A DNA stretch of 64,000 bases from Variovorax sp. KBW07 (GCF_003852515.1 NZ_QAJK01000016.1:1-64000); one strand, 5' to 3'. Positions 41,001 through 51,127 are shown, counted from the first letter of the stretch. A program made the numbers and translations. Notes: generated by a model from the sequence alone, not told the origin.

Positions 41001-44000
41001 ATGACCGCCACGACCCAAATTCCTGTTCCGACACCTGCTAGAGGCGCGCGTGCGCGCATGAATCTGCTGTTCACGGCTATCGGACTTGCCGCCATCTGGT
41101 TGGCCGCCGCCTTGCCTGTAGGTGACGCATTCGCCGCTACTACGCCGAGCCAGGCGCCTCTGTACAGCGCTGTGCCAGGCGCCAAGCCCAATTTGATGTT
41201 CGTGCTGGACAACTCTGGGTCAATGGATTTCGAAGCCCAGGACGGTTATTCGGTCAATGACAATTGCAAGGGATCAACGGATTGGTGGTCGGATTGCTAT
41301 AGAAAATATGGCTGGTATTCGATGCGGTCCAGCGACATCAATACCCAATACTACAACCCATCCATTACCTATGCCGCCCGCGTCAATTCGGGCGGCGTCA
41401 AGCTGGTAAATCCAATTGTTTTCGTAGACAACCAATCGTCCGGCAACAGTGCGCCAAGTCATTCGACTTATACAACGGCAACGGGTGCAAGTGGAAAAAA
41501 ATTCACCTACGTTCTATGCGCAGGAAATGATTGTTCCAGTTCCGGCACCAGGACTGTGGTCGATATAAATTATCCACCAGGATCCGGCACCGTTGATCTT
41601 CCCGCCGGGCACAAGCGAACCGAGTGCGGAAAAAATGCCACTTCTTGCACGGCCGATCTGGAGCGCCAGAATATTGTGAATTGGTATCAATGGTACCGAA
41701 CTCGTACGCTTGCAGTCAGCACGGCGCTGGGCCAGGCGATGCAGAGCTATGAAAATAAATTCAGGGTGGGATACGCTCAATACAACGCTGGTGGAAATGC
41801 CGCGGACCACATCGTGAGGGGTGTCAATTATTTCAAGGACGACCCCAATGTCACGGCAAACAATTGGAAAACAAAATTCTATGACTGGATTTATGGCATT
41901 AATCCCAGCGGAGGCACTCCTAGCCACAACGCCTTGATGCTTGCTGCCGACTATTTTGCCGGCAACGAAACACAAACTTCCTCTGGCGCTACACCTACCA
42001 ACCCCTGGAAGAACGACCCCACGAGCTCGGGTGCCGTAAACAACACGGACTTGAGTTGCAGGCGCGCTTATGCAATCGTATTGTCCGATGGTGCTTGGAA
42101 TTCCGGTACCACTAAAGGAGCCGGCACCAAATATGCCAGCACGGCAGGGGCGACCAACTACAGCGGAAATCCCTCGGGAAATCCGGCCACGCTCCAATAC
42201 GACCCCAATGGAGCTGCTGGGTACAACAGCGGAACTTTGACAACCAAGCTGGCGGCCCGAAATCTCTACATCCCCTACAGCGACGGGGGAATCAGCAGCA
42301 ATGGCTTCGCCGATTTGACCGCTCGTTATTTCTGGAATACCGATTTTTCCAGCCTGCCCAATAATGTTCCGGCCATCGACGGGCAGCACAACCCGACGTT
42401 CTGGCAGAACATGACCACCTACACCATTGGTTGGGGGCTGACGCCATCGGGCGATTCCGGAACGTCGGGTGGTTTGACGTGGGATCAGATCAATGCATAC
42501 AACAACGATTGGCTCGCGGGACGGGCTGCTACACAACCCAAATGGGCCGACAACAGATCAAGTGTCAATTTGAACAGTTCGAACACCAGCGATTCGCTGC
42601 GCGTCAATGACTTCATTCGTGCGGGCTTTACAGGTGGCGGTCGCTCTTACAGCGTCTATTCGGGTGAAGACGTTCGTCGCGCCCTCGACAATGCCTTGAG
42701 CGGCATGGTGGGCTCCGGCAATGATGCCGGCGTGGCGGTGTCGGGCAATAGCAGCGAATTCCAGACGCTGGAGAACCAATACAAGTACACGACCGAGTAC
42801 CAGACGGCAGACAACAGCGGTGACATCAAGGCATTCCGATTGAATGCCGATGGCGGCTACCTCAATGTGGATGGGAGCGGCAAAGCGATACCGGCATGGT
42901 CTGCCAATACGAAGATGCCAGCCTTGGCAAACCGGAAGATCTTTGCCCTGTCGGCCTATGACGCCAATGCCCCCGATTGGGGGGCTGCCAAGCGCAAGGA
43001 ACTGACCCCCACCACAAGACTGGACAGCCTGCCGACGGACTTCACGGCACTGCTGAACGCAGACAACCTGCAGAGGCTCGACAACAGCTTCATCCGCTAC
43101 ATGCTGGGCGAAGACCCGCAGACGGACATCAACGGCACCATCTATCGCTCGCGCAAGCAGCCGATTGGCGCTTCGGTCAACTCGCCGCCGGTGTTCGTCG
43201 GCGGACGCATCGACATGGGTTACAGCATCTACGGTTCCGTGGATGGCAAGGACCTCTATGCCGCCTACAAGGCGCGCAAGTCCGCGCTACCGCCCACCAT
43301 CTTTGCCGCGACCAACAACGGCAAAGTGCATGTGTTCAACGCTGCCAAGGACGACACCACGCTGACGGGTACCCCGGCCGGTGCGGAATTGGCCGAGTTC
43401 ATGCCCAAGGGCGCGATGGCCTCGCAGATTGATCTGGCGAATTCGAATTTCCGCTTCCGCTACACCCTGGATGGTCCGCTGGTGGAACAGGACATCTACG
43501 ACAGAAACAGCCAGACCCCCGCAGGCGGGGCGGCCGCGTGGCGCCAGTTGGTGCTGGGCACCGGTGGGCGCGCGGGCAGCTTCATGTACGGCCTGGAGTC
43601 GCCGATGAACACGGCCAACCGGACACCGACCAAGAATCACTTTCTCTGGGAGCTCGACAACAAGACCACGGGGTACGGCGATCTGGCCAATGTGACCAAC
43701 AACCCCACCGCAGGCCAATTGAACGACGGCACCTGGGTCATGCTGACGGGCAGCGGGCATTACGCGGGCGCGGGCAAGAAAGTGGGCCTGTACGTGGTGG
43801 AGGCGGTCACCGGCAAACTGAGGGCATTCATTCCCCTGCCGGCGGGCTTCGGTAACGACGATACGGTCAACGGTGGCAACCGCGGCCTGGGTGGTGTGGT
43901 CGCTGTGCGTGACACCAGCCGCAGGATCGTGGCTGCCTATGCGGGCGATGCCAACGGCAACCTGTGGCGTTTCGACTTGCGCACCGCCAGTTTCTCGGTG

Positions 44001-44861
44001 TCCTACAACAGGCCGTTGTTCACGACCCCGGGCGGCAAGAACCAGCCGATCTACGCCACGCCGACATGGCAGACGCACCCCGGCGACGCAACTGCGTGCA
44101 CGTACAGCACTTCCACGCAGTGCGGCGCCATCGTGGTGGTGGGCACCGGCATCCTGTTGGACGAGGACGACCTGCAGACACCCGCGACGAAGCAGGCCAT
44201 CTACGGCATCTGGGACCAGACACCGATCGGAAGCGGCGACAAGGCAGGCTTTGGCAAAGTCGCAGCCACGGACCTGGTGGAACAAACCATCGCCCTGGCC
44301 TCGGCAAAAGACGGATCGGGCATCGAGACCGGCAAGAAGTTCTACCAGGTCAGCAGCAACCCCGTGGATTGGAGAACGAAGAAAGGATGGGTGCTGAACC
44401 TTGGTGCGATTCTCTATACCGGTGCCATGGCGAATGGTGAACGGGTGGTGGGCGACCTGGCTAACCTGGGCAGCAGCGTCGTGATCACGTCTTTCCTGCC
44501 GGAGGACCGCAACCTGGGCATCGAGTCGTGTACGGCCACCGGCAGCCTGCCCAACATCATCTATGTGCTGGACGCCTTGACGGGCAAGAACAAGTCTTCC
44601 TTCGACATCGACTCGAATGGCGTTTTCGACCTTTATTCCATCGTCTCGATTCCCTCTGGGGGGTTCACGCGTGGCAACGTGAGTTCGCGCAACATGGTCG
44701 GCCAACCCAATGAAGGTCGGCCGGACCTGAAGCCCGATGCCGACTGCACCAACGAGGTCGGCTTCCTGACCGGCGTGGGCGGCACGCAGAAGGCCGGTGA
44801 CGGCTGCCCGGCAAAGGGATGGCGCCGCAGCTGGCGTTCGGTGGTCTCACCGCCGTTCTGA
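41001..44861 (+). CDS. pilY1: Type IV pilus tip adhesin/assembly protein PilY1
   Basis: 1286 aa secreted protein. A signal peptide (hydrophobic 21-38, AFA cleavage near 46) is followed by a von Willebrand A-like N-terminal half with a MIDAS motif LDNSGSMDF (D70, S72, S74). The C-terminal half (about 700-1250) is the PilY1 beta-propeller, with blade-type GDANGNLWRFDL near 978. A DxDxNGxxD loop at 1202-1210 looks like an EF-hand-type calcium site. I start at MTATTQ, preceded by GAGGGAAG; a shorter start (M20) would give a more usual signal peptide. It forms the pilus tip and counters PilT retraction. The vWA part (41.1-42.8 kb) is less GC-rich than the propeller. Confidence 0.93.
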   Translation: MTATTQIPVPTPARGARARMNLLFTAIGLAAIWLAAALPVGDAFAATTPSQAPLYSAVPGAKPNLMFVLDNSGSMDFEAQDGYSVNDNCKGSTDWWSDCYRKYGWYSMRSSDINTQYYNPSITYAARVNSGGVKLVNPIVFVDNQSSGNSAPSHSTYTTATGASGKKFTYVLCAGNDCSSSGTRTVVDINYPPGSGTVDLPAGHKRTECGKNATSCTADLERQNIVNWYQWYRTRTLAVSTALGQAMQSYENKFRVGYAQYNAGGNAADHIVRGVNYFKDDPNVTANNWKTKFYDWIYGINPSGGTPSHNALMLAADYFAGNETQTSSGATPTNPWKNDPTSSGAVNNTDLSCRRAYAIVLSDGAWNSGTTKGAGTKYASTAGATNYSGNPSGNPATLQYDPNGAAGYNSGTLTTKLAARNLYIPYSDGGISSNGFADLTARYFWNTDFSSLPNNVPAIDGQHNPTFWQNMTTYTIGWGLTPSGDSGTSGGLTWDQINAYNNDWLAGRAATQPKWADNRSSVNLNSSNTSDSLRVNDFIRAGFTGGGRSYSVYSGEDVRRALDNALSGMVGSGNDAGVAVSGNSSEFQTLENQYKYTTEYQTADNSGDIKAFRLNADGGYLNVDGSGKAIPAWSANTKMPALANRKIFALSAYDANAPDWGAAKRKELTPTTRLDSLPTDFTALLNADNLQRLDNSFIRYMLGEDPQTDINGTIYRSRKQPIGASVNSPPVFVGGRIDMGYSIYGSVDGKDLYAAYKARKSALPPTIFAATNNGKVHVFNAAKDDTTLTGTPAGAELAEFMPKGAMASQIDLANSNFRFRYTLDGPLVEQDIYDRNSQTPAGGAAAWRQLVLGTGGRAGSFMYGLESPMNTANRTPTKNHFLWELDNKTTGYGDLANVTNNPTAGQLNDGTWVMLTGSGHYAGAGKKVGLYVVEAVTGKLRAFIPLPAGFGNDDTVNGGNRGLGGVVAVRDTSRRIVAAYAGDANGNLWRFDLRTASFSVSYNRPLFTTPGGKNQPIYATPTWQTHPGDATACTYSTSTQCGAIVVVGTGILLDEDDLQTPATKQAIYGIWDQTPIGSGDKAGFGKVAATDLVEQTIALASAKDGSGIETGKKFYQVSSNPVDWRTKKGWVLNLGAILYTGAMANGERVVGDLANLGSSVVITSFLPEDRNLGIESCTATGSLPNIIYVLDALTGKNKSSFDIDSNGVFDLYSIVSIPSGGFTRGNVSSRNMVGQPNEGRPDLKPDADCTNEVGFLTGVGGTQKAGDGCPAKGWRRSWRSVVSPPF

Positions 44862-44876
44862 GGTCCTGATGCACGC

Positions 44877-44910
44877 GGTTCTGCCTGCTATGGCACGGGT
44901 CGGCAGAACC
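44877..44910 (+). terminator. Stem-loop after pilY1
   Basis: GGTTCTGCC (44877-44885) and GGCAGAACC (44902-44910) form a perfect 9-bp inverted repeat with a 16-nt loop, 16 bp after the pilY1 stop. There is no T-run, so it may be a weak or Rho-assisted terminator, or an mRNA-end structure. Confidence 0.4.
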
Positions 44911-44986
44911 TGCGAAATTCCCGGCACTGGTGCCGTGATTGACAGCGCCTGCGCTTGAGTTCCGACAGGGGGCACAATGCCGGCGG

Positions 44987-46687
44987 ATGATCGCTGACAC
45001 TCTTGCCCGTGCTCAAAAGGCTCCGGCTGAACCTGCGAATCTCGTAGTTCGTGCAGGACTGATCGCGCTGCCATTCTTGTGTCCCTTCGTGGCGGGCCCA
45101 TCCGTCAACGTGTGGCAGTTGCTTGTCGCCTGGACTTGTCTTGCCACCCTCTTCCTCATAGGCCCGAAGACTATTCCGGCGCATGGCTTGTCGGTCTGGC
45201 TGACATTGGGTGCAGCCATCGTTGCGTTGTCCGGCGCGAGCAGCGTTTCTACGGCATGGCTTCCGACTTGCATGGCCATAGCCGGCATGGCGGCTATGGC
45301 CTGCGTTGGATCGAGCATTGCGGTCAGCGGGCCTACTGCCGTGTTGGCGCTGCCCTGCGGCATCTTGATTGCCGGTCTCCTGAGCGCTGTCCTTGGGCTG
45401 CTTCAGTACTACGGCCTTGCCGAATGGCTTGTTCCTTGGACTACCTCACCTGCCCTCGGCCAGGCTTACGGCAACCTCCGCCAACGCAATCAGTTCGCCA
45501 CGCTGATCAGCATGGCGCTCGTTGCCGCGCTGTGGCTTTACGCCGTCCGTGCATCGCCTCGCATGCGGTGCGGGCTGATGCTGGCGGGCGTGCTGCTTCT
45601 GGCCGCCTTGGCGGCATCGACTTCCCGGACGGGCTTGCTGCAACTGTTGTTGATCGTGGGTGTGGCAAGCGTCGTCGCGCGGCGCGAGCGCCGTTGCGTA
45701 TTCGACGCTGAAATTTCTCGGCCGAGCCTGCCGCCGCCTCATGTGCTGCTCGCCATGATCCCGCTCTACTTCGCCATGGCGTTGGTCCTGCCTCGTCTTG
45801 CGGGAGGCGGGGTAGAAGGCATGCTCCAGCGCCTGCAGACTGGTGCGTCAGACGATCACAGCCGGCTCATTCTGTGGCGCAACGTGTTGGCCTTGATTTC
45901 AGAGCGTCCTTGGACCGGATGGGGCTGGGGTGAACTGAGCTTTGCGCACTACAGCACGCTGTACTTGGGCCCGCGATTTGCCGAAATTCTCGACAACGCT
46001 CACAACCTCCCTCTCCATCTCGCCGTCGAATTGGGCGTGCCCGCCGCGGTGCTGATCTGCGGTGGGTTCGTGTGGATGGTGATCGCCGCACAGCCTTGGC
46101 GCGAACGTGATCCGACACGCCTCATGGCGTGGGGCATGCTCGGCGCGAGCATCCTGCACAGCTTGCTCGAATACCCGCTGTGGTACGGGCCATTCCAGTT
46201 GGTGTTCGGGCTGTGCCTCGGCATCCTGTGGCCGTCCAGATCCACATACGCCGTCCCTGGGTGGTTGAATACCCGTGTACGAGGCCCTTTCATCGCGGCC
46301 GGCCTGATCGCCATCGTCGGCTATGCAAGCTGGGACTACATTCGCATCAGCCAGATCTATCTGCCTCGTGCCGAACGCTTGCCGATGTACGAAGACGACA
46401 CCCTCGCCAAGGCGAAAGGTTCCTGGCTTTTCGCGCGGCAGGTAGCCTTTGCCGAGCTGACACTGACCACAGTGACGCCAGCAAATGCAGCCAGAATGCA
46501 CGCCCTTGCAGAACGCACATTGCATTTCTCGCCCGAGCCGCGCGTCATCATCAAGCTGATCGAAAGCGCCGAGCTGTCGGGGCGCGAAGACGAGGCCCGA
46601 ACCCAAGCGGAGCGTTTCAGGATCGCGTTCCCCGCAGAATTCACCCGATGGCTGAACGACAAGCCGGGCAACGCGCCGCTGCCGTAG
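44987..46687 (+). CDS. Second PglL/Wzy_C-type O-antigen ligase family protein
   Basis: 566 aa with about 11 membrane helices and a soluble C-terminal tail (about 470-566). Ligase hallmarks: AYGNLRQRNQFATLISMAL in the large loop, STSRTGLLQLLL, GWGWGELSFAHY, and DNAHNLPLHLAVELGVP with the conserved His. The C-terminal TPR-like part (HALAERTLHFSPEPRVIIKLIESAE) is seen in PglL-type proteins. It lies at the distal end of the pilus island, while a related protein follows pilA at the proximal end. ATG at 44987 with GGCGG before it; a TTG at 44939 is possible. It could act on another protein acceptor or polymerise glycan units. Confidence 0.83.
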   Translation: MIADTLARAQKAPAEPANLVVRAGLIALPFLCPFVAGPSVNVWQLLVAWTCLATLFLIGPKTIPAHGLSVWLTLGAAIVALSGASSVSTAWLPTCMAIAGMAAMACVGSSIAVSGPTAVLALPCGILIAGLLSAVLGLLQYYGLAEWLVPWTTSPALGQAYGNLRQRNQFATLISMALVAALWLYAVRASPRMRCGLMLAGVLLLAALAASTSRTGLLQLLLIVGVASVVARRERRCVFDAEISRPSLPPPHVLLAMIPLYFAMALVLPRLAGGGVEGMLQRLQTGASDDHSRLILWRNVLALISERPWTGWGWGELSFAHYSTLYLGPRFAEILDNAHNLPLHLAVELGVPAAVLICGGFVWMVIAAQPWRERDPTRLMAWGMLGASILHSLLEYPLWYGPFQLVFGLCLGILWPSRSTYAVPGWLNTRVRGPFIAAGLIAIVGYASWDYIRISQIYLPRAERLPMYEDDTLAKAKGSWLFARQVAFAELTLTTVTPANAARMHALAERTLHFSPEPRVIIKLIESAELSGREDEARTQAERFRIAFPAEFTRWLNDKPGNAPLP

Positions 46688-46728
46688 CAGTCAAATGATC
46701 GGCCAGTCGAGGCGACGGAGGAGCGCAC

Positions 46729-47241
46729 TCACTCCGCCACCCAACTCCCCGACTTCCCCCCATGCTTCTCCAACACATGCACATCGGTGATCCGCATCCC
46801 CCGGTCCACCGCCTTGCACATGTCGTAGATGGTGAGCAGCGCCACCTGCACTGCCGTCAGCGCCTCCATCTCCACGCCTGTCGGCCCCACGGTCTCGACT
46901 GTCGCGGTGCACGCCACTTGCGGCACCTCCCCGCCCTCGGCCAACGCAAAAGCCACGGCGACCCGCGTCAGCGCCAGCGGATGGCACAGCGGAATCAGGT
47001 CGCTTGTCTTCTTGGCCGCCTGGATACCGGCAATCCGCGCGATCCCCAGCACATCGCCCTTCTTCGCCGTCCCTGATTCGATCAGCGCCAGCGTTGCCGG
47101 CTGCATCTCGATGCGCCCCGTGGCCACGGCGACGCGGTGGGTAGCGGGCTTACCGGCGACATCGACCATGTGGGCCTGGCCCTGAGCGTCGAAGTGGGTA
47201 AGGGCAGAAGAAGAGGAAGAAGGAAGAGGAGACGAGTTCAT
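46729..47241 (-). CDS. moaC: Cyclic pyranopterin monophosphate synthase (MoaC)
   Basis: 170 aa. With MoaA it turns GTP into cyclic pyranopterin monophosphate in molybdenum cofactor synthesis. Family motifs: [18 protein letters not shown] at the start, [27 protein letters not shown]-type ([19 protein letters not shown]), and [20 protein letters not shown] with HGGKSG. A Ser/Pro stretch (residues 3-13) precedes the conserved part. It is transcribed convergently to the ligase and divergently from the protease gene. Homologues are about 160 aa, so it is complete. Confidence 0.95.
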   Translation of the reverse strand: MNSSPLPSSSSSALTHFDAQGQAHMVDVAGKPATHRVAVATGRIEMQPATLALIESGTAKKGDVLGIARIAGIQAAKKTSDLIPLCHPLALTRVAVAFALAEGGEVPQVACTATVETVGPTGVEMEALTAVQVALLTIYDMCKAVDRGMRITDVHVLEKHGGKSGSWVAE

Positions 47242-47295
47242 GGGTGAACGTTCGGTTATGAGGTGCATCATACGAGCCCGAGCCACAGACGAGGA

Positions 47296-48864
47296 ATGCC
47301 GCGCTTGACTCCTGAACTCCACCCAAAAAGGCCGCTTGTGTCCACCCTGCGGTCGTTGTGCGCTACTTTCTTGATAGCGTCCCAGGCGCTGCTGCCAGTG
47401 CCCGCGCTGGCCCAGATGCAGCAGATCCTGCCGGGCATGGGCGACGGCGGCGAGATGACGGCGAGTGCCGAGCGCCATCTGGGCGACCAGATCGCCCGCG
47501 AGTTGTACCGCGACACAGACTATGTCGACGACCCGGTGATCGCCGCCTACGTCCAGGAGATCTGGCAGCGGCTGCTGACGGCGGCCCGCGCGCGCGGCGA
47601 ACTGACACCCGAGCTCGACGAGCGCTTCGCCTGGACGATTCTTCTCGGGCGCGACCGCAACATCAATGCCTTCGCGTTGCCGGGCGGCTACCTGGGGCTG
47701 AACCTCGGCCTGGTGGCCGTGGTCGGCAGCCGCGACGAACTGGCAACGGTGCTGGGGCACGAGCTGTCGCACGTCACGCAGCGCCACATCGCGCGGATCA
47801 TGGACAAGCAGGGCAAGCAGATGCCGCTGATGCTGGCGGGCCTGATTCTCGGGATGATCGCGGCGAGCAAAAGCCGCAGCGGCGACGCCGGCCAGGCGGT
47901 GATCATGGGCAGCCAGGCGCTGTTCGCACAGAACCAGCTGAACTTCTCGCGCGACATGGAGCGCGAGGCCGACCGCATCGGCTTCGGCGTGATGACGCAG
48001 GCGGGCTTTGCGCCGCAAGGCGCGGCCGCGATGTTCGAGAAGCTGCAGTACGCCTCGCGCCTGAACGACAACGGCTCGTACCCGTACCTGCGCAGCCATC
48101 CGCTGACGACCGAGCGCATCTCGGACATGCAGGGCCGCTTCCAGTTCCGCATGGACGTGGCACCACAGCTCCCGCTGGAAATGGACCACGCGATGATCGC
48201 TTCGCGTGCCCGCGTGCTGACGCGGCCCGGTGTCGATGTGCTGCGGCTCTGGGTCGATTCGGCGTCGAGCGGCGAGTTCGCGAAAACCTCGCCGGCGCAA
48301 CAGGCCGGCACGCTCTACGCCGCCGCGCTCTCGGCCAAGGAAATGCGCGACTACAAGACGGCGCGCGCGCTGGCCGAGCGGCTGTCGGCGCGCACGGCGG
48401 ACAACGCGCCGGCGGCGAAGCTGGCGCGCTGGCTGAGCGCCGAGATCGAGCTGGCGGCGGGCGCGGCGCCCAAGGCGGCCACGCTGCTGGATGCCAAGTC
48501 GAAGGAGCGGCCAGAGATGATGCTCTCGGCCGAGGCCGCGACGGCGATGCGCCAGCCCGCGCCGATGATTCCGGTGCTGCGCGACTGGGTGGCGGTGAAT
48601 CCGCGTGATGCGACGGCGTGGCGCACGCTGGCCAATCTGTACGGCGCCCAGAACGACACGGTGCACGCGGTGCGCGCCGATGCCGAAGCCAATGTGGCGA
48701 TCCTCGACTACCCGGCGGCCCGCGACCGTTTCAAGGCGGCGCAGGAGCTGATGCGGCAACCGGGAAAGCCGATCGACCACTACGAGGCATCGATCGTCGA
48801 CACCCGCGCGCGGGCGGTGGACGTGCTGGTGAAGCAGCAGGCCGAAGAGCCGCCGCTGAAGTAG
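47296..48864 (+). CDS. M48 family metalloprotease with TPR region (BepA/YfgC-like)
   Basis: About 522 aa periplasmic protease/chaperone. A hydrophobic signal segment is followed by ALA cleavage, then the M48 domain with zinc motif HELSH (H155-E156-x-x-H159) and the third ligand in [16 protein letters not shown]-rich C-terminal half (about 300-500) is rich in Ala. In E. coli BepA helps outer-membrane assembly, chiefly LptD. The start is uncertain: GTG 47263, ATG 47296 and GTG 47338 are all in frame; the signal peptide fits the last two. Confidence 0.9.
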   Translation: MPRLTPELHPKRPLVSTLRSLCATFLIASQALLPVPALAQMQQILPGMGDGGEMTASAERHLGDQIARELYRDTDYVDDPVIAAYVQEIWQRLLTAARARGELTPELDERFAWTILLGRDRNINAFALPGGYLGLNLGLVAVVGSRDELATVLGHELSHVTQRHIARIMDKQGKQMPLMLAGLILGMIAASKSRSGDAGQAVIMGSQALFAQNQLNFSRDMEREADRIGFGVMTQAGFAPQGAAAMFEKLQYASRLNDNGSYPYLRSHPLTTERISDMQGRFQFRMDVAPQLPLEMDHAMIASRARVLTRPGVDVLRLWVDSASSGEFAKTSPAQQAGTLYAAALSAKEMRDYKTARALAERLSARTADNAPAAKLARWLSAEIELAAGAAPKAATLLDAKSKERPEMMLSAEAATAMRQPAPMIPVLRDWVAVNPRDATAWRTLANLYGAQNDTVHAVRADAEANVAILDYPAARDRFKAAQELMRQPGKPIDHYEASIVDTRARAVDVLVKQQAEEPPLK

Positions 48865-48871
48865 CGACGGC

Positions 48872-49225
48872 TCAGCGTCGCGAAAGAAGCCCGCCCAGTG
48901 CGGATTCGATGAGCAGCCCCAGCAGCGAGTAGATCAGCGAGCCCAGCAGTGCGGCCAGGAAGCCGTTGACGTGAAACCCGCTGAGCAGCCCTGAAGCAGC
49001 CCAGAACAGCAGTGCATTGATCACGAACAGGAACAGCCCGAGCGTGACGATGGTGACCGGCAGCGTCAGCACGACGAGGATCGGCCGCACGATCATGTTG
49101 AGCAGGCCGATCACCGCGGCCGCGATCAGCGCGGAGCCGAAGCTGTTGACCTGGACGCCGCTGTAGAGATAGGCGACCGCGAGCAGCGCGACAGCGCTGA
49201 GCAGCCATTTGATGATGATGCGCAT
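48872..49225 (-). CDS. Phage holin family 4-like membrane protein (DUF/PF04020 type)
   Basis: 117 aa with four hydrophobic helices: [64 protein letters not shown] and [18 protein letters not shown]. This is the widespread four-helix 'phage holin 4_2' family, which is named by similarity but occurs as single chromosomal genes in most bacteria. No phage genes are near, so a lysis role is unlikely. I start at MRIIIKWLL (49225); the open frame to 49387 runs into a neighbouring gene. It is convergent with the M48 protease gene. Confidence 0.82.
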   Translation of the reverse strand: MRIIIKWLLSAVALLAVAYLYSGVQVNSFGSALIAAAVIGLLNMIVRPILVVLTLPVTIVTLGLFLFVINALLFWAASGLLSGFHVNGFLAALLGSLIYSLLGLLIESALGGLLSRR

Positions 49226-49349
49226 GCGGCGCAGGATACCCCAGAGCCCCACAAACAACGAGCCCCGGAGCGTTGCCGCGCCGGGGCTCGTCGGGGATAC
49301 GGAAAGGCGTTGCGTGTCGCCTGTCTGTCCGGGCCGTGTCTCTTGCCGC

Positions 49350-49814
49350 TTACTCGGCCAGCTCGTTCGCCAGCACCAGCAGCGCACCCATGCCCATCAC
49401 GGCGCCGGGAAAGGCCCAGCCGGTCTGGTGCGCGGGCTTCTGGTCGGGCGTCACGGGCTCGAGGTCGACGCCGATCTTCGGGCGGCGCGCATCGACCACG
49501 TGGGTGGCCGAATGCTCGCGCTTCAGTTGCAGCGTCAGCTCGGCCAGCGGGCCCTTGGCCAGCACCGGCGTCACCTGGCCACCGTTGCGCTCCAGCAGCG
49601 GCAGCATCTGTGCCTGCACCTTGCTGAACCACTTGGCGCGCCAGTTTTCGCGGGCGCTGTGGCTCACCCACTTGCTGATGCGATGCGTCATGCGCGGCGC
49701 GCAGGCCACGAGCACCCAATGGCGCGCCACGACGCTGTTCGCGTCGGGTGCGAGTTCGGCGAACTGTTCACAGGCGTAGGTGATGTCGTCGACATAAAGA
49801 ATGATCTTTTCCAT
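49350..49814 (-). CDS. Conserved hypothetical protein
   Basis: 154 aa, cytoplasmic with a possibly hydrophobic patch near the C-terminus (GWAFPGAVMGMGALLVLANEL). The first half (KIILYVDDITYACEQF, then RHWVLVACAPRMTHRISKWVS) resembles an alpha/beta fold similar to universal-stress-type proteins, but I do not recognise the family. It is preceded by AAGGAG 7 bases before ATG and follows the riboswitch-controlled TerC gene (gap of 68 bp) on the same strand, so the two may be co-transcribed. Confidence 0.65.
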   Translation of the reverse strand: MEKIILYVDDITYACEQFAELAPDANSVVARHWVLVACAPRMTHRISKWVSHSARENWRAKWFSKVQAQMLPLLERNGGQVTPVLAKGPLAELTLQLKREHSATHVVDARRPKIGVDLEPVTPDQKPAHQTGWAFPGAVMGMGALLVLANELAE

Positions 49815-49882
49815 GAGTGCTCCTTCAGATAGTTAGAGTGGCAGAGACGGGGAAATTCCTGCGGGTCCCGAGAAAATATCGC

Positions 49883-50629
49883 TCAGTGGCTCGCGGCAGG
49901 CGTTGCCGCCTTGTTGCGGGCCTGCCGCATGGCGACCCACTTGCCAATGACCAGCACCAGCAGCGCACCGCCGATACCGGCTGCGTACTTGATCACATCG
50001 GTCTGCGGCACCTTCGGCACCCAGGTCCAGGCCGCGGTGTTCGCGAGCGCCGGGTCCGACACGGCCATCGTGCCTGCGATCCAGCCCAGCAGCATGCCGC
50101 CGGCCGTGATGATCATGGGGAAGCGGTCCATCAGCTTGATGACCAGCTGGCTGCCCCAGACGATGATCGGGATGCTCACGAGCAGGCCGAAGATCACGAG
50201 CGGCATCTGGTGGCCTTCGCCCGCGCCTTGGGCGGCGCCGGCAATGGCGATCACGTTGTCCACGCTCATCACCAGGTCGGCAATGATCACGGTCTTGACG
50301 GCGCCCCACAGCTTGTCACTGCCGGTGATGTTGCCGTGCGCGTCGTCATGCTCGGGGGCCAGCAGCTTGATGCCGATCCACACCAGCAGGATGGCACCGA
50401 CCAGCTTCAGGAACGGAATGGCCAGCAGCGTCAGCGCGAAGAAGATCAATATGACGCGCAGGATGATGGCGCCGGCGGTGCCCCAAAGAATGCCCTTGGT
50501 GCGTTGTGCGGGCGGCAGCTTGCGGCAGGCCAGCGCGATCACGACGGCGTTGTCGCCACCGAGCAGGATGTCGATCATGATGATCTGACCGACAGCGACC
50601 CAGAACTCCGGGGCCATGAACAATTCCAT
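49883..50629 (-). CDS. TerC family membrane protein under a Mn2+ riboswitch
   Basis: 248 aa with about seven helices. The conserved acidic motifs are LGGDNAVVIALACR (about 22-35) and MSVDNVIAIAGAAQG (about 123-137). TerC/Alx/YkoY proteins export Mn2+ or load it onto exported proteins. A His/Asp-rich loop (APEHDDAHGN, about 90-99) lies between halves. The leader RNA contains all core elements of the yybP-ykoY riboswitch, so Mn2+ probably turns this gene on. The ribosome site AGAGGAA is 4 bases before ATG. Paralogue of the TerC gene at 13137, which lacks the riboswitch. Confidence 0.9.
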   Translation of the reverse strand: MELFMAPEFWVAVGQIIMIDILLGGDNAVVIALACRKLPPAQRTKGILWGTAGAIILRVILIFFALTLLAIPFLKLVGAILLVWIGIKLLAPEHDDAHGNITGSDKLWGAVKTVIIADLVMSVDNVIAIAGAAQGAGEGHQMPLVIFGLLVSIPIIVWGSQLVIKLMDRFPMIITAGGMLLGWIAGTMAVSDPALANTAAWTWVPKVPQTDVIKYAAGIGGALLVLVIGKWVAMRQARNKAATPAASH

Positions 50630-50807
50630 AAATTCCTCTTTGTCTTTGCGCTCCGCCTGTCTCTCCTGGGTTGGACGATGACGGGCAGGCGCATTCCGAT
50701 GCGTTTCGATTCATCCCGCACGGGGCTGGTCGAAAGCGAGGGAATGAGGAATCCGGATGGAACCGGGGACTCGCGAACGCTTCGACCAAACCTGCACAGG
50801 TTCAAAT

Positions 50808-50945
50808 CGAAGGTCTTGCTCGACAGCGCGCGCGCACCAGTGCGCGTGTGTTGTCCGACAGGCCGGAAGTGTTTTGCTTCGTATTGACGACCTGGCGATT
50901 CGCGCTGCCTGGGGCAGCGGTCGGGAGCTACTCCCCTTCGTGGGC
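50808..50945 (-). ncRNA. yybP-ykoY manganese riboswitch
   Basis: In the leader of the TerC gene, reading 5' to 3' on the minus strand: AAGGGGAGTAGC (about 50938-50927), TCGTCAATAC (50890-50881) and AGCAAGACC (50820-50812). These are the three conserved blocks of the yybP-ykoY aptamer: the GGGGAGUAGC strand, the CGUCA loop and the 3' AGACC segment. They lie in the right order within about 130 nt. The blocks frame GC-rich pairing arms. The class binds Mn2+ and typically sits before TerC/Mn exporters, as here. About 180 nt separate it from the start codon; how it switches (translation or termination) is not clear. The rest of the 498-bp gap shows no gene. Confidence 0.87.
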
Positions 50946-51127
50946 GGAATTAGAGCATCGAAGGCCTCGGCGTGGCAACCGAAAGTTTTCACCGATTTAA
51001 AAGGAAATGCTTCGAAACGCGCATGAACAGGGCGAATGGCGCTCCGTTATTTGTAGCACCCATGGCCCTTTGAGATCGCGGGGAATTGGCGGACTATGAT
51101 CGCCGCTCGCTGCTTTTTCCACTCTTC

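Noticed and set aside
44891-44905. TGGCAC...GGCA as a sigma-54 promoter for the second ligase
   Set aside because: The GG-to-GC spacing is 11 instead of 12 bp and the -12 element lacks TTGC; the bases belong to the loop of the stem after pilY1.
48872-49225. Prophage signal from the holin-family gene
   Set aside because: It is a lone four-helix membrane protein of a widespread chromosomal family; no integrase, capsid, tail or lysin genes and no attachment sites are near.
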